Made by a program: the position numbers and the translations under genes
The notes under the pieces: generated by a model
What the model was told of the DNA's origin: nothing
Databases searched by the model: none
What the model saw: the letters and a program-made list of their open reading frames with translations, nothing else
Shown here: positions 53,826 to 62,076 of the stretch, one piece after another
Position numbering within the stretch: position 1 is the stretch's first letter
Layout of the letters: every line of letters begins with the position of its first letter
Assembly (NCBI RefSeq): GCF_000397205.1
Contig: NC_021237.1
Coordinates: 6,765,001 to 6,829,000 of the forward strand
Length of the DNA: 64,000 nt
DNA from: Pseudomonas protegens CHA0
Lineage (GTDB): Bacteria > Pseudomonadota > Gammaproteobacteria > Pseudomonadales > Pseudomonadaceae
Direction: 5' to 3'

Positions 53826-54614
53826 CTATGATTCGCTGCGCATCACCAGGCCATCTTCGACCCACTGTTTCAACCAGGTAACCGCCTGCAGCGGGGCCCC
53901 CTCGGCATAAGTGACGGCCAGCCCGGCGCAGAGTTCCGCAAAATTCCACCGTTGCTCGATCATGCCCCGCAGTGCTGTGGCCTCTTCGGCTGGCAGGCTG
54001 CGATAACGGCAGACCCGGTCCGCTCGCCAGACCAGGCACAGCTGCTGCTGATCGAGTAAAGCACTGCGGGGGAAATCCGCCTGCTCCTTGACCGCGCGCC
54101 ATTGGGCCACGCTGTTGTAGCGGCAGTCGAGCCATTGCACACAGGGCGCCAGGCGCAGTTGCAGCTGCGGCCATTGCTCGACATCCAGCCCGGCCATGGC
54201 CGCCACCGTCAGCACCTGGGCTTCGGCTGCGTCGAAGGCCAGGGTGAAGGCCCACTCCAGGCGCGCCAGTTCCGCCAGGGGGGCGCCCTGCTCCGGCACC
54301 AGATGGCCCTGGATGAATTCGGCAAAGCCCTGCCCCAGCCAGCGCAGGCTGAAATGCCGGGACGGGCACTGGCGAATGTAGGCCTGCGTCAGGGCCTGGA
54401 ATTCTGCATCCCCCAACCAGTGCAGGATGGCCGGGAAGTCGCTGCCCATGACCTCCTGCAACCGGGCCATGTAGGCATTGTGATAGATCGCCAGGCCGGT
54501 CTCGACATCCAGGGTCGGGCCACCGATCAGGCTGTCTTGCAGGACGGCGCGGGCCTGGGCCTGTTCGCCCAACAGATAGGCTTCAAAAGCCAGTTGCCAG
54601 TCGTTCAGGCGCAT
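53826..54614 (-). CDS. bufC: BufC-type DUF2063 protein
   Basis: 262 residues with the DUF2063 N-terminal domain (LAIYHNAYMARLQEVMGSDFPAILHWLGDAEFQAL, near 40-75, split here) typical of partners of DUF692 enzymes, and a C-terminal winged-helix-like region. In bufferin and MbnBC-type systems this partner helps the DUF692 enzyme recognise and modify the precursor peptide. It overlaps the bufB stop by 10 bp, so coupled translation is expected. Last gene of the operon. Confidence 0.83.
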   Translation of the reverse strand: MRLNDWQLAFEAYLLGEQAQARAVLQDSLIGGPTLDVETGLAIYHNAYMARLQEVMGSDFPAILHWLGDAEFQALTQAYIRQCPSRHFSLRWLGQGFAEFIQGHLVPEQGAPLAELARLEWAFTLAFDAAEAQVLTVAAMAGLDVEQWPQLQLRLAPCVQWLDCRYNSVAQWRAVKEQADFPRSALLDQQQLCLVWRADRVCRYRSLPAEEATALRGMIEQRWNFAELCAGLAVTYAEGAPLQAVTWLKQWVEDGLVMRSES

Positions 54615-55450
54615 TGCTGCCTCCCGGCCAGGGTCTGTTGCCCGAGATCTCGGGCCTTGTGCAGTTCGCTGAGCAGCTCTTCCAGGGGCGGAAAATGATC
54701 ATCGCGCTCCAGCAGGGTGGCCACCGGCCCCAGGTGTTCAAGGGTGCGTTGATACAGCGCCCACACGGGATCGCAGACCGGGTGGTCGTGGGTGTCGATC
54801 ACGTAGTCGCCATAATCCTGGTGCCCGGCCAGATGCAGTTGCCGCACGCGCTGCGCCGGCAGCGCCTGGATGAAGTGCCAGGGATCGAAACCATGGTTGC
54901 GCGAACTGACGTAGACGTTGTTCACATCCAGCAGCAGTTCGCAGCCGCTGAGCTGGCTCAAGGCGGCGAGAAATTCCCACTCGCTGAACTCGTCGGCCGC
55001 CGCCCGCACATAACTGGAGACGTTCTCCAGCACCAGGGGGCGCTCCAGAATGTCCTGCACCTGACGCACTCGCCCTGCCACGTAGTGCAGGCTCTCCTCG
55101 GTGTAGGGCAGCGGCAGCAGGTCGTGCAGTTGATGGGCGTTGCCCCGGCTCCAGCACAGGTGATCGGAGATCCACGCCGGGTTTGCCCGGCTGGCCAGTT
55201 GCCTGAGCCGCAGCAGGTAATCCCGGTCCAGGGCATGGGGGCCGCCGATGGACAGCGACACCCCGTGCATCACGATGGGGTAGCGCTCGGCGATCGCATC
55301 CAGGTAATACAGCGCCTTGCCACCCTGCACCATGAAGTTCTCGGACACCACTTCAAACCAGTCGACGTCCGGCGCCTCGTCGAGAATCTGCTGGTAGTAG
55401 GCACTGCGCAAACCCAGGCCATAGCCCAGGCTGGAAGAAAATTCAGACAT
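54605..55450 (-). CDS. bufB: BufB-type DUF692 multinuclear iron oxidase
   Basis: 281 residues. The DUF692 TIM barrel is marked by GYGLGLRSAYYQQIL, DWFEVVSENFM (Glu), PIVMHGVSLSIGG (His), ISDHLCWS (Asp/His), LVLENVSSYV (Glu-Asn), LLDVNNVYVS (Asp/Asn), QLHLAGHQD and DTHDHPV, the expected metal-ligand set for two or three iron ions. MbnB and related enzymes convert Cys residues to oxazolone/thioamide or thiooxazole groups. AAGGAG precedes the ATG at 55450. It follows the Cys-rich precursor gene by 65 bp. Confidence 0.88.
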   Translation of the reverse strand: MSEFSSSLGYGLGLRSAYYQQILDEAPDVDWFEVVSENFMVQGGKALYYLDAIAERYPIVMHGVSLSIGGPHALDRDYLLRLRQLASRANPAWISDHLCWSRGNAHQLHDLLPLPYTEESLHYVAGRVRQVQDILERPLVLENVSSYVRAAADEFSEWEFLAALSQLSGCELLLDVNNVYVSSRNHGFDPWHFIQALPAQRVRQLHLAGHQDYGDYVIDTHDHPVCDPVWALYQRTLEHLGPVATLLERDDHFPPLEELLSELHKARDLGQQTLAGRQQCA

Positions 55451-55515
55451 CGCCAACTCCTTGCCAAGTGGCCGCAGTGGTTGCCAACCCCACTGCGGCA
55501 GCACTCGAACGCCGC

Positions 55516-55767
55516 TTACTCGCCGACTTTGCCGCCTGCTTTGTCACACGCGGCCTGGGTCATGGCCTTGAAGCCCTGGCCTTTACAGGCGCCCATGCCC
55601 TTGCAGGCGTGGTCCTTGGTCTTGCAGTCGTTCTGCCCTTTGCAGGCGTTGACGCCGTAGCAGTGCACCTGGGCATCGGCAGCAGACGCTTGAGTCACGA
55701 CACCGGCAAACAGAGTGGCGGCAGCAAAAGCCAGGGCAGCGCCGGCGGCGGTTTTCTTCATGTTCAT
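55516..55767 (-). CDS. bufA: Bufferin-type precursor (DUF2282, BufA)
   Basis: 83 residues. Sec signal peptide (MNMKKTAAGAALAFAAATLF, cleavage after ASA). The mature part has six cysteines in a Lys/Gly-rich context (VHCYG, NACKG, NDCKT, HACKG, GACKG, AACDK). This matches DUF2282 proteins recently described as bufferins, ribosomal peptides whose cysteines are modified by DUF692/DUF2063 enzymes to chelate copper in the periplasm. GAGGA lies 8 bases before the ATG. Which cysteines are modified cannot be seen. Confidence 0.85.
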   Translation of the reverse strand: MNMKKTAAGAALAFAAATLFAGVVTQASAADAQVHCYGVNACKGQNDCKTKDHACKGMGACKGQGFKAMTQAACDKAGGKVGE

Positions 55768-55840
55768 TTTTGTTTCCTCAATAGTCGCAGGGGATCGGCG
55801 GGTGCTTGTGCAATCCCGTCATAGCACTAGAGAGAGGAAG

Positions 55841-55864
55841 CATCCCGGCGTTACAGCCGGGATG
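55841..55864. other. Intergenic hairpin between hmtA end and bufA start
   Basis: Perfect arms CATCCCGGC and GCCGGGATG around GTTACA. On the minus strand a T-run precedes it instead of following it, so a classical terminator for hmtA is doubtful; it may still protect the hmtA message end or affect bufA transcription. Confidence 0.4.
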
Positions 55865-55885
55865 AAAAAAACTGCGCGGCGGCGT

Positions 55886-57790
55886 CTACAGCTTCAACAG
55901 CGGCTCCTGGAAACGCAGCAGGCGACCGGCATTGCCCAGCACCAGCAAGGTGCTCAGGTTGTGCAGCACCGCAGCGATCATCGCCCCCGCCGCCCCCAGC
56001 CAGCCGAACGCGGCAAAGGCGACGATGGCCAGGGTCCAGCCCAGGCCGATGATCACGTTGACCTGCAAGGTCCGCCGGCATTCACGGCTCAGGCGCACGC
56101 AGGTGCCCAGGCGTCGCAGGTCGCTGCCGATCAGCACCACATCCGCCGAAGCCAGGGCGATGTCCGCACCACCGGCGCCCATGGCCACCCCCACCACCCC
56201 GGCCTTGAGAGCCAGGGAGTCGTTGATGCCGTCGCCGACCACCATCGGCCGGAAGCCCTTGTCGATCTCCTCCAGTACCCGCTCAAGCTTGTCTTGCGGC
56301 AGGGCCTGGGCCTCGACGTCGGCGATTCCCACTTCCAGCGCCAGGCTGTCGGCCACACTCTGGCGGTCGCCGGTGAGCAGCAACTGCCGGCCCAACCCCA
56401 GTTCGCGCAACTCGCCCAGGGCATGCCGGGCCTCGGGTTTGACGCTGTCGGCCAGCAACAGCCAACCGAGAAATTCGCCATCAAGCGCCAGGCCGGCAAT
56501 CGGCCCGTCGTGCCCCGGCACCGGGCTGGTGTCGATACCCAACTGGCGGAACAGCTCCGGGCGGCCAAGGGCCGCTTCGCCCTCCTCGGTACGGGCCACC
56601 ACCCCCAGGCCCTGGCGTTCATGAATGTCCCCCAGTGGCCATTGCTCTTCCTGGGGCACCAGCCCTGCCAGGGCCCGGCTGACCGGGTGGCTGCTGGCCG
56701 AGCCGAGGCTGGCGGCCAGAGTGAGCAGGCTTCGCTGGTCTTCCCGGGGGCTGTCGATGGCCTGCAAACGCAAGGTGCCGTACGTCAGGGTGCCGGTCTT
56801 GTCCACGACCAGGGAGGTCAGGTCCGCCAGCTCCTCGAGAAAGGCCGAACTACGAATCAGGATGCCGTGGCGCGCGGCCACAGCGATCCCGGCGATGGCG
56901 GTGGCCGGCGCCGACAGCACCAACGCGCAGGGACAGGCCGCCACCAGCACCGCGAGCATGGCTTGGGCATCGTTGGTGATGAACCAGGTCACCGCCGCCA
57001 ACAGCAACACCAGCACCATGTAACTGCCGGCATAGCGCTCCAGCAAACGGGTGATGGGCGGCTTGGCGCGCTCGGCGCTTTGCATCAGGGCAATCACCTT
57101 GCCCAAGGTCGACTCCTCGCCGGTACGGGTGACCTGCACACGCAACAGCCCATCGAGATTGATTGCGCCGCCAAATATCTGCATGCCCTGAACCGCTTCC
57201 AGGGGGACCGATTCGCCAGTGATCGGCGCGGTATCCAGGCTCGCCTGGCCGGACACCACCAGACCATCGGCGGGCACCCGATCGCCAGCGCGTACTTCCA
57301 CCAGGTCGCCGGCCTTGAGGCTGGCGTTGTCCACTTCCACGACGCTGCCATCGGCCCGTACCTGTCGCGCCAGGCTGCGGGTCAAGCGGCCCAGGGCGTC
57401 GATGGCTTCCTGGGAGCCGATCACGCTGCGCTCTTCCAGTACGTGGCCGAAGATCATGATGATCGGCAACAGGGCCGCGGTCAGCAGGTCGCCAGTGGCC
57501 CAGGCGCCGAGCATCGCCAGGGCGATCAGTTGGTCGGTAATGCCGTGCAGGCTCGGGTAACGCAGGCTGAACCAGGCCGAGCGCATCACCGGCACCGCCA
57601 CCAGCAGCGAGGCGACACCCAACAGCAACTGGCTGACGCCCACCTGCCCTGGGGCCAGCCAGCGCCAGACCAGGCCAAGGGCCAGAAGCCCCAGGGCGAG
57701 CATGGCCAGGGTCAACTGGCGGGCGGCGCTGCGTTGCTCGGCCGAGGTCAGCATGCTGGCGGGGGGCGCGGCATGGGTGGTGGCAGTCAT
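55886..57790 (-). CDS. hmtA: HmtA-type heavy-metal P1B ATPase
   Basis: 634 residues. No N-terminal HMA domain; about eight transmembrane helices; actuator TGES (APITGESVP near 210); ion-site CPC in ACPCALVLSAPATAIAG (near 310); phosphorylation DKTGTLTYG (near 355), HP locus (SSHPVSR), TGDRQSVAD and GDGINDSLAL. HmtA of P. aeruginosa is reported as a Cu/Zn importing ATPase and sits in the same operon type with SPFH proteins. Here a Zur-box-like site heads the operon, favouring zinc uptake. Export of metal is the alternative for the P1B class. The start overlaps the preceding stop (ATGA). Confidence 0.83.
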   Translation of the reverse strand: MTATTHAAPPASMLTSAEQRSAARQLTLAMLALGLLALGLVWRWLAPGQVGVSQLLLGVASLLVAVPVMRSAWFSLRYPSLHGITDQLIALAMLGAWATGDLLTAALLPIIMIFGHVLEERSVIGSQEAIDALGRLTRSLARQVRADGSVVEVDNASLKAGDLVEVRAGDRVPADGLVVSGQASLDTAPITGESVPLEAVQGMQIFGGAINLDGLLRVQVTRTGEESTLGKVIALMQSAERAKPPITRLLERYAGSYMVLVLLLAAVTWFITNDAQAMLAVLVAACPCALVLSAPATAIAGIAVAARHGILIRSSAFLEELADLTSLVVDKTGTLTYGTLRLQAIDSPREDQRSLLTLAASLGSASSHPVSRALAGLVPQEEQWPLGDIHERQGLGVVARTEEGEAALGRPELFRQLGIDTSPVPGHDGPIAGLALDGEFLGWLLLADSVKPEARHALGELRELGLGRQLLLTGDRQSVADSLALEVGIADVEAQALPQDKLERVLEEIDKGFRPMVVGDGINDSLALKAGVVGVAMGAGGADIALASADVVLIGSDLRRLGTCVRLSRECRRTLQVNVIIGLGWTLAIVAFAAFGWLGAAGAMIAAVLHNLSTLLVLGNAGRLLRFQEPLLKL

Positions 57791-58845
57791 TGTTCGGCTC
57801 CCTGAATGATCAGGCGTGAATCGTCTTGGGGATTGACCGTGGTCACCGAACCGGCTTGCCCGAGAATCTTCGGCAGGCGTTCACGGTAGATACGCAGCAG
57901 CATTTCCGGGTCGGTGCCGTTGCGCTGCGCCTGGGCCAGGCTCTGCACCGTGGCAGTCTGGGCCCGGGCCAGGGCCAGCCGTTCGCTGGCCTGGGCATGG
58001 GCCACTTGCAGGCTGCGGTCCGCCTGCTGGTTGGCGCCCTGGGTCAGCTTTTCCGCTTCGGTGCGGGCGTTGGCGACCGCCTTGTCGGCTTGCTGGCTGG
58101 CAGTGAGCACCGCGTTGAAGGCGCTGACCGCCGGGCCCGGCAGGCTCGATTGCACATCCACCCGCGTTGCCTCGACGCCAATGCCCTGGCCGCTGGTGGC
58201 CAACTGCGCCAGGCGCTGGTTGATGCTTTGCAGCAGATCGCCCCGCAGCCGCTCACGACGCTCGGCGGCCTGGTTGTCGCTACCGATCAGTTCCGGGCGC
58301 GCCACCAGGATGGTGTCCAGGTCACGGGCGGCGGTCAGGGCCACGGCGCTGCGGGTCACCAACCGATCCAGGGCCGGCAGCACGTGGTCAGCCTGGAGCA
58401 CATAGGCGTAGGGATCGCTGACCTTGTAGAACACCCGCACGTCCAGCTGTACCACACCGGCATCGCCAGTCAGCAGGTAACCGGACCCGGCCAGGGTGTC
58501 GTTCAAAGGCGTGGCCAGGGTGGCAACCCGGTCCCCTTCCAGAGCCGCCTCGGAACGCAGCAAACCCTCCACCCGCCGCTCCAGTACCCGGTCGGCGGCG
58601 GGCAGCAGCACCACCTGCTCAAAAGGCTGGGGCCAGGCCAAGAGCAATCCGGCGCTCTGCACCCTTTCCAATTTGCCAAAGTGCAAGACCATGGCCCGGT
58701 TCTGCGGGTCTATCTGCCGCACATTGGAGAAGGCCCAGGCAAGCGCCGCCAGTACTGTCACCCCGTACAAGGCGATGAATGCCAGACGCCCGGCCTGGAT
58801 CCACGGGCTGCTCAACTCATTTGTTCCACGTGGAACCTTATTCAT
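57787..58845 (-). CDS. SPFH-domain protein, HflK-like
   Basis: 352 residues: one N-terminal membrane helix (LAFIALYGVTVLAALAWAF, near 20-40), then a prohibitin/SPFH domain with NRAMVLHFGKLERV and LAWPQPFEQV, and a long Ala/Gln-rich coiled coil (about 250-310). It likely forms large membrane rings with the next protein up in the operon, as HflK-HflC do around FtsH. The paralogue inside a metal-ATPase operon suggests a scaffold for HmtA. ATGA overlap on both sides. Confidence 0.83.
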   Translation of the reverse strand: MNKVPRGTNELSSPWIQAGRLAFIALYGVTVLAALAWAFSNVRQIDPQNRAMVLHFGKLERVQSAGLLLAWPQPFEQVVLLPAADRVLERRVEGLLRSEAALEGDRVATLATPLNDTLAGSGYLLTGDAGVVQLDVRVFYKVSDPYAYVLQADHVLPALDRLVTRSAVALTAARDLDTILVARPELIGSDNQAAERRERLRGDLLQSINQRLAQLATSGQGIGVEATRVDVQSSLPGPAVSAFNAVLTASQQADKAVANARTEAEKLTQGANQQADRSLQVAHAQASERLALARAQTATVQSLAQAQRNGTDPEMLLRIYRERLPKILGQAGSVTTVNPQDDSRLIIQGAEQ

Positions 58846-59885
58846 GGTTGCGAACCAGCGGCTTTGCCCGGCAGGTTTGGCGGGCCATCCACCAGCACCC
58901 GGAAAGGCGCCGCGTCGGTGCGCAGGATCAACTTGGTGCCCGGAGTCACCACAGTACCCAGGGTGTCCAGTGAGCGCAGCAAGTTGTACAGCTGCGGGGA
59001 ACTGGCGTAGGCGCGGCCATAAATCTGCGCCGCTTCAACCCGGGATTGCGCCTCGATATCCGCGGCCTTCACTGTGGCATCGGCCTGGACGATCCGCGCA
59101 TCGCGTTCGGCGCCAGAGCGGATTTGCGCCGCTTCGCGCTTGCCGATGGCGGTACGTTCCGTGGCGATGGTTTCACGCTCGGCGCGCATGCGGTCCACGG
59201 TGGCGGTAAGGGTCACCGAGGGCAGGGTCAGACGCTCCACCCCCACCTGCACCACTCGCACTCCATAAGTGGAAAGCAATTGCTGTTCGATCTGCTGGCG
59301 CAGTTGCGCTTCGAAGTCGGCAATGCGCACCTGGCTGGCATCGGTGTTCACCAGGTTGGCCAGATCGAAGCTGCTGGCGGTGGTTTCCAGGGCCGAACCG
59401 ACAAAGGTGCGGATCTGCCGCGCCGCTTCGTCCGGCTGGTTCTGCACCGCCCGCATGAAACGCTGCACATTGTCCGCGTCGCCCTGGACCCGCCAGGCCA
59501 CGTAGGCCTGGACGATAATCCGCAAACCGTCGCGGGTGCCCACATCCTGCAAGCCACTGGACGTGGTGCGCAGGCGCAGGTCCACCGGGATCGCCGCTTC
59601 AAAGGGTGCCGGCCAGCGCCAGTTCAGGCCCGGCTCCAGCAGCACCCGCGCCGGGTTGCCGAAGCGGGTGATTACCGTGGCTTCGCCGGAGCGCACTTGC
59701 ACCAGGCTCGCCGCGGCCACGGCAAACAGCACCAGTAGCACGGCCCAGCCCATGCGCCGCCAGGGGAAAGGCCCGGCCTCGGCCGGCGCCCCATGATGAT
59801 GATGGTGGTGATGCCCGTGATGGTGGTGATGGCCGTGCCCGTGGTCGTGGCCGGCGTGATCGTGGGAATGGGAGGACTGGCTCAA
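58842..59885 (-). CDS. SPFH-domain protein with His-rich N-terminus, HflC-like
   Basis: 347 residues. The first about 32 residues are dominated by His with Gly and Asp (runs of five and seven His), then a membrane helix (WAVLLVLFAVAAASLV, near 47-62) and an SPFH domain (VITRFGNPARVLLEPGLNWRWPAPFE, near 70-95, split here) and coiled coil (about 240-300). The His tract faces the cytoplasm if the topology is like HflC inverted, or the periplasm otherwise; either way it should bind Zn or Ni. It starts with TTG in a TTGA overlap with the upstream stop. Confidence 0.82.
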   Translation of the reverse strand: MSQSSHSHDHAGHDHGHGHHHHHGHHHHHHHGAPAEAGPFPWRRMGWAVLLVLFAVAAASLVQVRSGEATVITRFGNPARVLLEPGLNWRWPAPFEAAIPVDLRLRTTSSGLQDVGTRDGLRIIVQAYVAWRVQGDADNVQRFMRAVQNQPDEAARQIRTFVGSALETTASSFDLANLVNTDASQVRIADFEAQLRQQIEQQLLSTYGVRVVQVGVERLTLPSVTLTATVDRMRAERETIATERTAIGKREAAQIRSGAERDARIVQADATVKAADIEAQSRVEAAQIYGRAYASSPQLYNLLRSLDTLGTVVTPGTKLILRTDAAPFRVLVDGPPNLPGKAAGSQP

Positions 59886-61831
59886 TGGACGGCTCCTGGC
59901 TGAGCGGCTTTACGCGGCGCCGAAGGGTCGGCCGGCAAGGTGAACGTACGCAGGTCGAGGGTCGGCGCGCTGTCGCCCCCCAGACGATGATCAAGAATCA
60001 GCAGCTTGGCCTGGCTCAGGCCCTGGCTCAGCTGGCTCAGGTACTGCTCGAGAACGAAGGCCTGCCCCGCACTGGCGAAGGCTTTCTGTTCGGCGGCAAA
60101 GCGCAGGTCGGCAGCCTGGGCCGCCGCCTGCACTTCGCGCGCATCGGCCTGGGCCTGGTCGCGGGCCACGCTGGCTTGCAACTGCGCCTGGTTGGTCTGC
60201 TCGGCAGCCGCTCCACGTTCCCGGGAAATCAGCGCCTGGGCGCCAATCTGCGCCGCTTGCACACCGTGGTAGGCATTGGCCGCGCCAGCCGGTGGATGGA
60301 TGGCCTCGACTACCGTGGCAAGAATCTCTACCCCGCTGTCGAGCCGGTCCAGATCGCCCTGCACGGCCCTGCCGATGTCATCGGCCAGCCCGGTGCGGTC
60401 CTGCCCCAGCAGGCCATCGAGGGTGCGCGAGGCAAAGTCGTGCACCAGCACGCGGCTGGCGGTGCTGCGGATCAGCGTCGGCACATCGCTGCTGTTGTAA
60501 GTGGCGGCCAGCGCCGCAGCGTCGCCCAGGCCGATGCGGTAGACGAAGCGCACATCCATGTTGACGATCTGAAAGCTCTGTTGCTGGGCATTGCCGCTGG
60601 CGATCACCTGGGATTTGTCATTCACGTGGCTGGCATCCCACAGGCGGTTGGCAATGGCGGGGGCCGGGCCTTCGGCGGGGGCCGCTTGAAACGGCTGCGA
60701 GCTTTCGCCCACGCTGGTGGCCAGTTCATGGACCACGCCGTTTTCCACCGTCAGTACCCGCCCCAGGGGCCAGGGCAGGCCCAGATGCAGGCCCGGGCCA
60801 AAGACCTGTACCGGCTTGCCGAAACGCTCGTAAATACCGCGATTTTGCATGGAAAATTCATGAACGCCGGTCAACAGCCAACCTACCGCCAACACCACCA
60901 GCAATACCGGTACAAAGGCCCGGCGCATATAGGCGAAGGCCCAGATCTGCCGCAGATCGATGCCAAAACGGTTGTGCAATTCATGCTGCAGGCTGAGCAG
61001 GGGTTGGGGCGGCCAACGCAGCATGTCGGCAACAAAACTGTGGGCCAGAAGCCGTGGCTCCAGCTGTTCGCGCTGTGGGCTGAACAGCGACAACACCGCG
61101 CGCAACAACAACTCGCCGGCCACCAATGCCGGCAGCAGCCCCGTCAGCACCGCCAGCCGTACTGGCCACAAGGCCGTGTCGCTGCTGAACAACAGGCACA
61201 GGGCGCTCACCAGCAAACAGATAATCGCCACCCGCAGCAGCTGCGCCAGGGCGCCGGCTTCCGGCCATTCCCCTGGGTGCTCCTGGGCCAGTTGGCGTTC
61301 CAGCACCAGCAGGGCAAACGCCAGCAGCAGAGCCAGCACCGCCACCACGCTGGCACCCAGGCCCAGGGCGGTGGCGGGCAACGAAAGGTTGAACACCTGC
61401 ACCACGCTATACAGGATCAGCAGCGACCAGCCACCAAGCCACAGGGTAGGCGCGCCGATCTGCTGCAACAGGCGCCGCCCGCGCAGGGTCAGGGCAGCTG
61501 CCAGCCGGCCCTGTGGCTGCCGATCCTCCACGGCCTCGGGCGTGACAACCGGCGCCGGAGTGATCACCTCTTCGCGCCAGCGGCTGACCCAGCACGCCGA
61601 TTGCAGCCCGGCCACCACCACCAGCAAGGCACACGAAAGGTTCACCAGCAGTGCCGGCCAGATGGTCAGCGCCGCAAACAGATCGACAAACACCGCCGCC
61701 ACCAGCCCCAGCACCGCCAGGCCCAGCAAAGCGGCGCCCCAGCGCTGCAAACGCGCCGCATGGGACGCCGCCTGCTGAAACCGTGGCAAGGCAGCCACCT
61801 CGCCACCTTGCGTCTCAAGATCGACTTGCAT
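59882..61831 (-). CDS. Large multi-span SPFH-domain protein
   Basis: 649 residues. About six hydrophobic segments in the first 330 residues, a seventh (FVPVLLVVLAVGWLLTGVH, near 330-350), then an SPFH domain (FSMQNRGIYERFGKPVQVFGPGLHLGLPWPLGRV, near 352-385, split here) and a coiled-coil tail (about 520-600; RDQAQADAREVQAAAQAADL). It is annotated in related genomes as a protease modulator HflK-type protein. First gene of the hmtA operon. The start at 61831 fits the predicted membrane topology; the long upstream extension is unsupported and would span the Zur-like box. Confidence 0.8.
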   Translation of the reverse strand: MQVDLETQGGEVAALPRFQQAASHAARLQRWGAALLGLAVLGLVAAVFVDLFAALTIWPALLVNLSCALLVVVAGLQSACWVSRWREEVITPAPVVTPEAVEDRQPQGRLAAALTLRGRRLLQQIGAPTLWLGGWSLLILYSVVQVFNLSLPATALGLGASVVAVLALLLAFALLVLERQLAQEHPGEWPEAGALAQLLRVAIICLLVSALCLLFSSDTALWPVRLAVLTGLLPALVAGELLLRAVLSLFSPQREQLEPRLLAHSFVADMLRWPPQPLLSLQHELHNRFGIDLRQIWAFAYMRRAFVPVLLVVLAVGWLLTGVHEFSMQNRGIYERFGKPVQVFGPGLHLGLPWPLGRVLTVENGVVHELATSVGESSQPFQAAPAEGPAPAIANRLWDASHVNDKSQVIASGNAQQQSFQIVNMDVRFVYRIGLGDAAALAATYNSSDVPTLIRSTASRVLVHDFASRTLDGLLGQDRTGLADDIGRAVQGDLDRLDSGVEILATVVEAIHPPAGAANAYHGVQAAQIGAQALISRERGAAAEQTNQAQLQASVARDQAQADAREVQAAAQAADLRFAAEQKAFASAGQAFVLEQYLSQLSQGLSQAKLLILDHRLGGDSAPTLDLRTFTLPADPSAPRKAAQPGAVH

Positions 61832-61897
61832 ACCACCCCGCCGCTCTGGTCCGGCCCTGTGGATAAACCCACGGGCCGAAGAAATTCGAAACAATTC

Positions 61898-61910
61898 GTT
61901 ACTATATAAC
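61898..61910. promoter_or_regulatory. Zur-box-like palindrome 3, upstream of hmtA operon
   Basis: GTTACTATATAAC keeps the GTTA-N5-TAAC frame of the boxes at 40912 and 42798 with one mismatch from perfect symmetry; the flanking C and G extend it to CGTTA-N5-TAACG. It lies 67 bp upstream of the first SPFH gene. Confidence 0.55.
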
Positions 61911-62076
61911 GAGCCGAGTGAAATTTTTGTCCCCCGCCATGCCTTTTCATCTATTGCGTACGTCGTAGACACAGAGACAGCTGTTTGCTCATGACAAAAC
62001 TTCTGATGTCAGCCCCCTGGCATTTAAGGCAATAATCCAGCCCTGCTCACCGCGTGCGACAAGGAACCGTCCCATC

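Noticed and set aside
55715..57805. Plus-strand open frame of 696 codons opposite hmtA
   Set aside because: Shadow frame; hmtA has all P-type ATPase motifs on the minus strand.
59885..61909. Plus-strand open frame of 674 codons opposite the large SPFH gene
   Set aside because: Gln/Arg/His-rich shadow; the minus frame has membrane helices and an SPFH domain and is coupled to the next gene.
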